From: Candidatus Coatesiibacteriota bacterium
Lineage (GTDB): Bacteria; RBG-13-66-14
DNA: 7,853 nucleotides
Direction: 5' to 3'
Assembly (NCBI GenBank): GCA_014728185.1
Contig: WJMB01000020.1
Span: forward strand, 1-7,853
The notes under the pieces were generated by a model. That model worked only from the letters and a program-made list of their open reading frames with translations. It had not been told where the DNA came from and did no database searches. Position numbers and translations under genes: made by a program. This document shows, in pieces, positions 6,421 through 7,853 of this stretch (the stretch's first letter is position 1; each line of letters starts with the position of its first letter).

Positions 6421-7650
6421 ATGCAGGCCGTAATCCTGGCGGCCGGCCGCAGCACCCGGACCTACCCGCTGACCTCGCGCACCCCCAAGGCCCTCTACGA
6501 GCTGGCGGGGCACGCGGTCATCGAGCACAACCTGCGCAGCCTCGAGGGCCTCATCGAAGAGGCCGTGATCGTCATCGGTTTCGAGGGCAAGCGGATCATC
6601 CGCCGCCTCGGCTCCGACTATCGCGGCATCCGCTTGCGCTACGTCGAGCAAACCGAGCAGAAGGGCACCGGGCACGCCCTGCTCTGCGCCGCCGACAAGC
6701 TCAACGGCGAGGCCCTGGTGTTGATGGGCGACGACCTCTACCGCAACGACGCCGTCGAGGAGCTCCTCGAACACCCCTACGCCGTGCTGGCCAAACGCGT
6801 GGCCGACCCCAGCCGCTTCGGCGTCTTCACCACCGACGGCGAGCTGGTCACCGGCGTGGTCGAAAAGCCTCAAACCTACGTCAGCGACCTGGCCAACACC
6901 GGCTGCTACAAGATCTCGAAGGGGTTCCTCGATCTGCTGCGTGGATTGGAGCCCTCCCAGCGCGGCGAGCTCGAACTCACCGACGCCATCGCCGCCGTCG
7001 CTGAGAACGGCGAACTGCACTGGGTCGAATCCAACGGCGGCTGGTTCCCCATCGGCTACCCCTGGCACCTGCTGGAAGCCAACACCCTGCTGCTCCAGGA
7101 CCGCCCGCTGAGCCGCTACAACGTCAAGAGCCGCCTGCTCTCCGACGTCCACCGCTGCGTGACCGTCAACATTCTCGAGGACACCTGGGTCGGCAGGGGC
7201 AGTCTGGTGGCCGACCGGGTGATGATCAGCCGCAACTGCTACCTGCACCCCGGCGTCCAGGTGACCAACCGCACATCCATCGGCCCCAACACCCAGATCG
7301 GCGGTGGCACCCAGATCGACAACTGCCTGATCGGCGCCAACGTGCAGATCGGCCGCGGCTGCCTGCTCTCGGGATGTGTGATCGCCGACGGCGCCGTCAT
7401 CGGCGACCGGGTGACCGCCATCGGCGAACCGCCGCCGAACCAAACCCTGACCAGCACCATCAAGGGTCGCGAGGTCGAGGTCGACCGCCGGCTGTTCTCC
7501 GCCGCGATCGGACCCGGGGCCTACGTCGCTCCGCTGAGCGTCCTACTGCCCGGCAGCAAGCTCGCACCGGACGCCCGCACCGAGATCGGCGATGTCGTCG
7601 ACGGCGACCTGGGCGTCATCTGGCCCGAAGCCACCAACGCCAAGCGCTGA
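6421..7650 (+). CDS. Sugar-1-phosphate nucleotidylyltransferase with C-terminal left-handed beta-helix
   Basis: 409 residues, cytosolic. The N-terminal 225 residues are an NTP_transferase domain that joins NTP and a sugar-1-phosphate into an NDP-sugar plus pyrophosphate. Visible sites are the nucleotide loop LAAGRSTRTYPLT (6-18) with R13 and K23, the base-binding GTGHA (82-86), the metal-site GDD (103-105), the sugar-binding VEKP (147-150), N159-TG, GELELTDAI (182-190) and the W215/N221 end of the domain. The loop has Ser where the common GxGTR form has Gly. Residues about 235-400 carry hexapeptide repeats ([IV]-G-x-x-x-x-[IV]; for example IGPNTQIGGGTQI and IGANVQIGRGCLL), forming a left-handed beta-helix with a break near 336-360. 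This layout and length match archaeal-type bifunctional enzymes such as Sulfolobus ST0452 (about 400 residues), which add an acetyltransferase step. Whether acetyltransferase activity is kept here is doubtful. Exact NTP and sugar cannot be read. Likely supplies NDP-sugar for cell-wall or surface glycans. Single-gene transcription unit. Confidence 0.9.
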   Translation: MQAVILAAGRSTRTYPLTSRTPKALYELAGHAVIEHNLRSLEGLIEEAVIVIGFEGKRIIRRLGSDYRGIRLRYVEQTEQKGTGHALLCAADKLNGEALVLMGDDLYRNDAVEELLEHPYAVLAKRVADPSRFGVFTTDGELVTGVVEKPQTYVSDLANTGCYKISKGFLDLLRGLEPSQRGELELTDAIAAVAENGELHWVESNGGWFPIGYPWHLLEANTLLLQDRPLSRYNVKSRLLSDVHRCVTVNILEDTWVGRGSLVADRVMISRNCYLHPGVQVTNRTSIGPNTQIGGGTQIDNCLIGANVQIGRGCLLSGCVIADGAVIGDRVTAIGEPPPNQTLTSTIKGREVEVDRRLFSAAIGPGAYVAPLSVLLPGSKLAPDARTEIGDVVDGDLGVIWPEATNAKR

Positions 7651-7671
7651 GCCGAGAGCTTCTTCGACAGC

Positions 7672-7693
7672 GGGGCCGCGCGGCCCCCTTTTT
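7672..7693 (+). terminator. Rho-independent terminator of the nucleotidylyltransferase gene
   Basis: GGGGCC (7672-7677), loop GCGC, GGCCCC (7682-7687), one C, then TTTTT (7689-7693). A perfect 6-bp all-GC stem followed by a U tract, 21 nt after the stop codon. Confidence 0.9.
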
Positions 7694-7800
7694 ATCCCCC
7701 GCGGCTCCCATTACCCTTCGGGGAACCCCCGCGCCCTTCGGCGGCGTAGTCTAAGACGACAACCACCGCCCCGCCGAAGACAACCCCGCCCGGGCCGGCG
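7694..7800. other. Non-coding upstream region with small inverted repeats
   Basis: About 107 bases between the terminator and the sigma-54 promoter with no credible gene on either strand. CCC-TTCG-GGG and CGCC-CTTC-GGCG are two short UUCG-like hairpins near 7714-7723 and 7733-7744. CTTCGGCGG (7736-7744) is also exactly complementary to CCGCCGAAG (7771-7779), 26 nt away. An activator of the downstream sigma-54 promoter could bind here, but in GC-rich DNA such matches may be chance. Confidence 0.4.
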
Positions 7801-7801
7801 T

Positions 7802-7816
7802 TGGCACGTTTCTTGC
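7802..7816 (+). promoter_or_regulatory. Sigma-54 (RpoN) promoter facing out of the window
   Basis: TGGCACG (7802-7808), four bases, TTGC (7813-7816). This matches the -24/-12 consensus TGGCACG-N4-TTGC exactly, with GG and GC separated by the required 10 nt. The preceding T at 7801 also fits. The predicted transcription start is near 7828, so the controlled gene starts at or beyond the right edge. It lies after a terminator in intergenic DNA, as a real promoter should. Expression would need RpoN and a bacterial enhancer-binding protein, neither visible here. Confidence 0.75.
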
Positions 7817-7853
7817 GCAGCGCCGCGTTCCGGACGCCGGCGCGGTCCCTTCC

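Noticed and set aside
6133..7443. 436-residue minus-strand open frame opposite the nucleotidylyltransferase
   Set aside because: Mirror of a well-supported gene; biased composition and no family features.

Overview
The window reads as ordinary chromosomal DNA of a high-GC bacterium with two membranes. It combines a V/A-type (archaeal-style) rotary ATPase with a predicted outer-membrane beta-barrel, an archaeal-looking DUF366 protein and bacterial sigma-70 and sigma-54 type promoters. V-type ATPases in Gram-negative-type bacteria occur in, for example, Thermus/Deinococcus, spirochaetes, chlamydiae and several uncultivated candidate phyla. The window alone does not fix the taxon; an uncultivated lineage such as Coatesbacteria is only a guess. 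There are no tRNA, rRNA, IS element, CRISPR or phage features.

Left third (about 1-2916, all minus strand, reading leftwards): peripheral-stalk subunit H (2545-2916), membrane stator subunit I (606-2552, overlapping H by 8 nt), then a small secreted DUF4214 protein with an almost pure Asp/Gly linker (23-586, 19 nt after I). H-I is the usual opening of a V/A-ATPase operon. The gene after I is usually the ring proteolipid K, but here it is the secreted protein. The rest of the ATPase operon, if it follows, is beyond the left edge.

Middle (3048-6288, plus strand): a good sigma-70 promoter (TTGACA-18-TACAAT) drives a three-gene operon divergent from the ATPase genes. It encodes a 634-residue predicted outer-membrane beta-barrel ending in Phe, a DUF366 protein, and a membrane-anchored protein with two repeated beta-sandwich-like domains. 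The genes are 23 nt apart and then overlap by 1 nt.

Right (6355-7693, plus strand): a single-gene unit with its own extended -10 promoter, a strong ribosome binding site, a 409-residue sugar-1-phosphate nucleotidylyltransferase with a C-terminal left-handed beta-helix, and a perfect rho-independent terminator. The last 160 bases hold no gene but carry a consensus sigma-54 promoter (TGGCACG-N4-TTGC) pointing out of the window, so a sigma-54-controlled gene probably begins just beyond the right edge.

No clearly new multi-gene system is evident. The points most worth a second look are the Asp-rich DUF4214 protein inside the ATPase operon, the uncharacterised barrel/DUF366/beta-sandwich operon, and the sigma-54 promoter.
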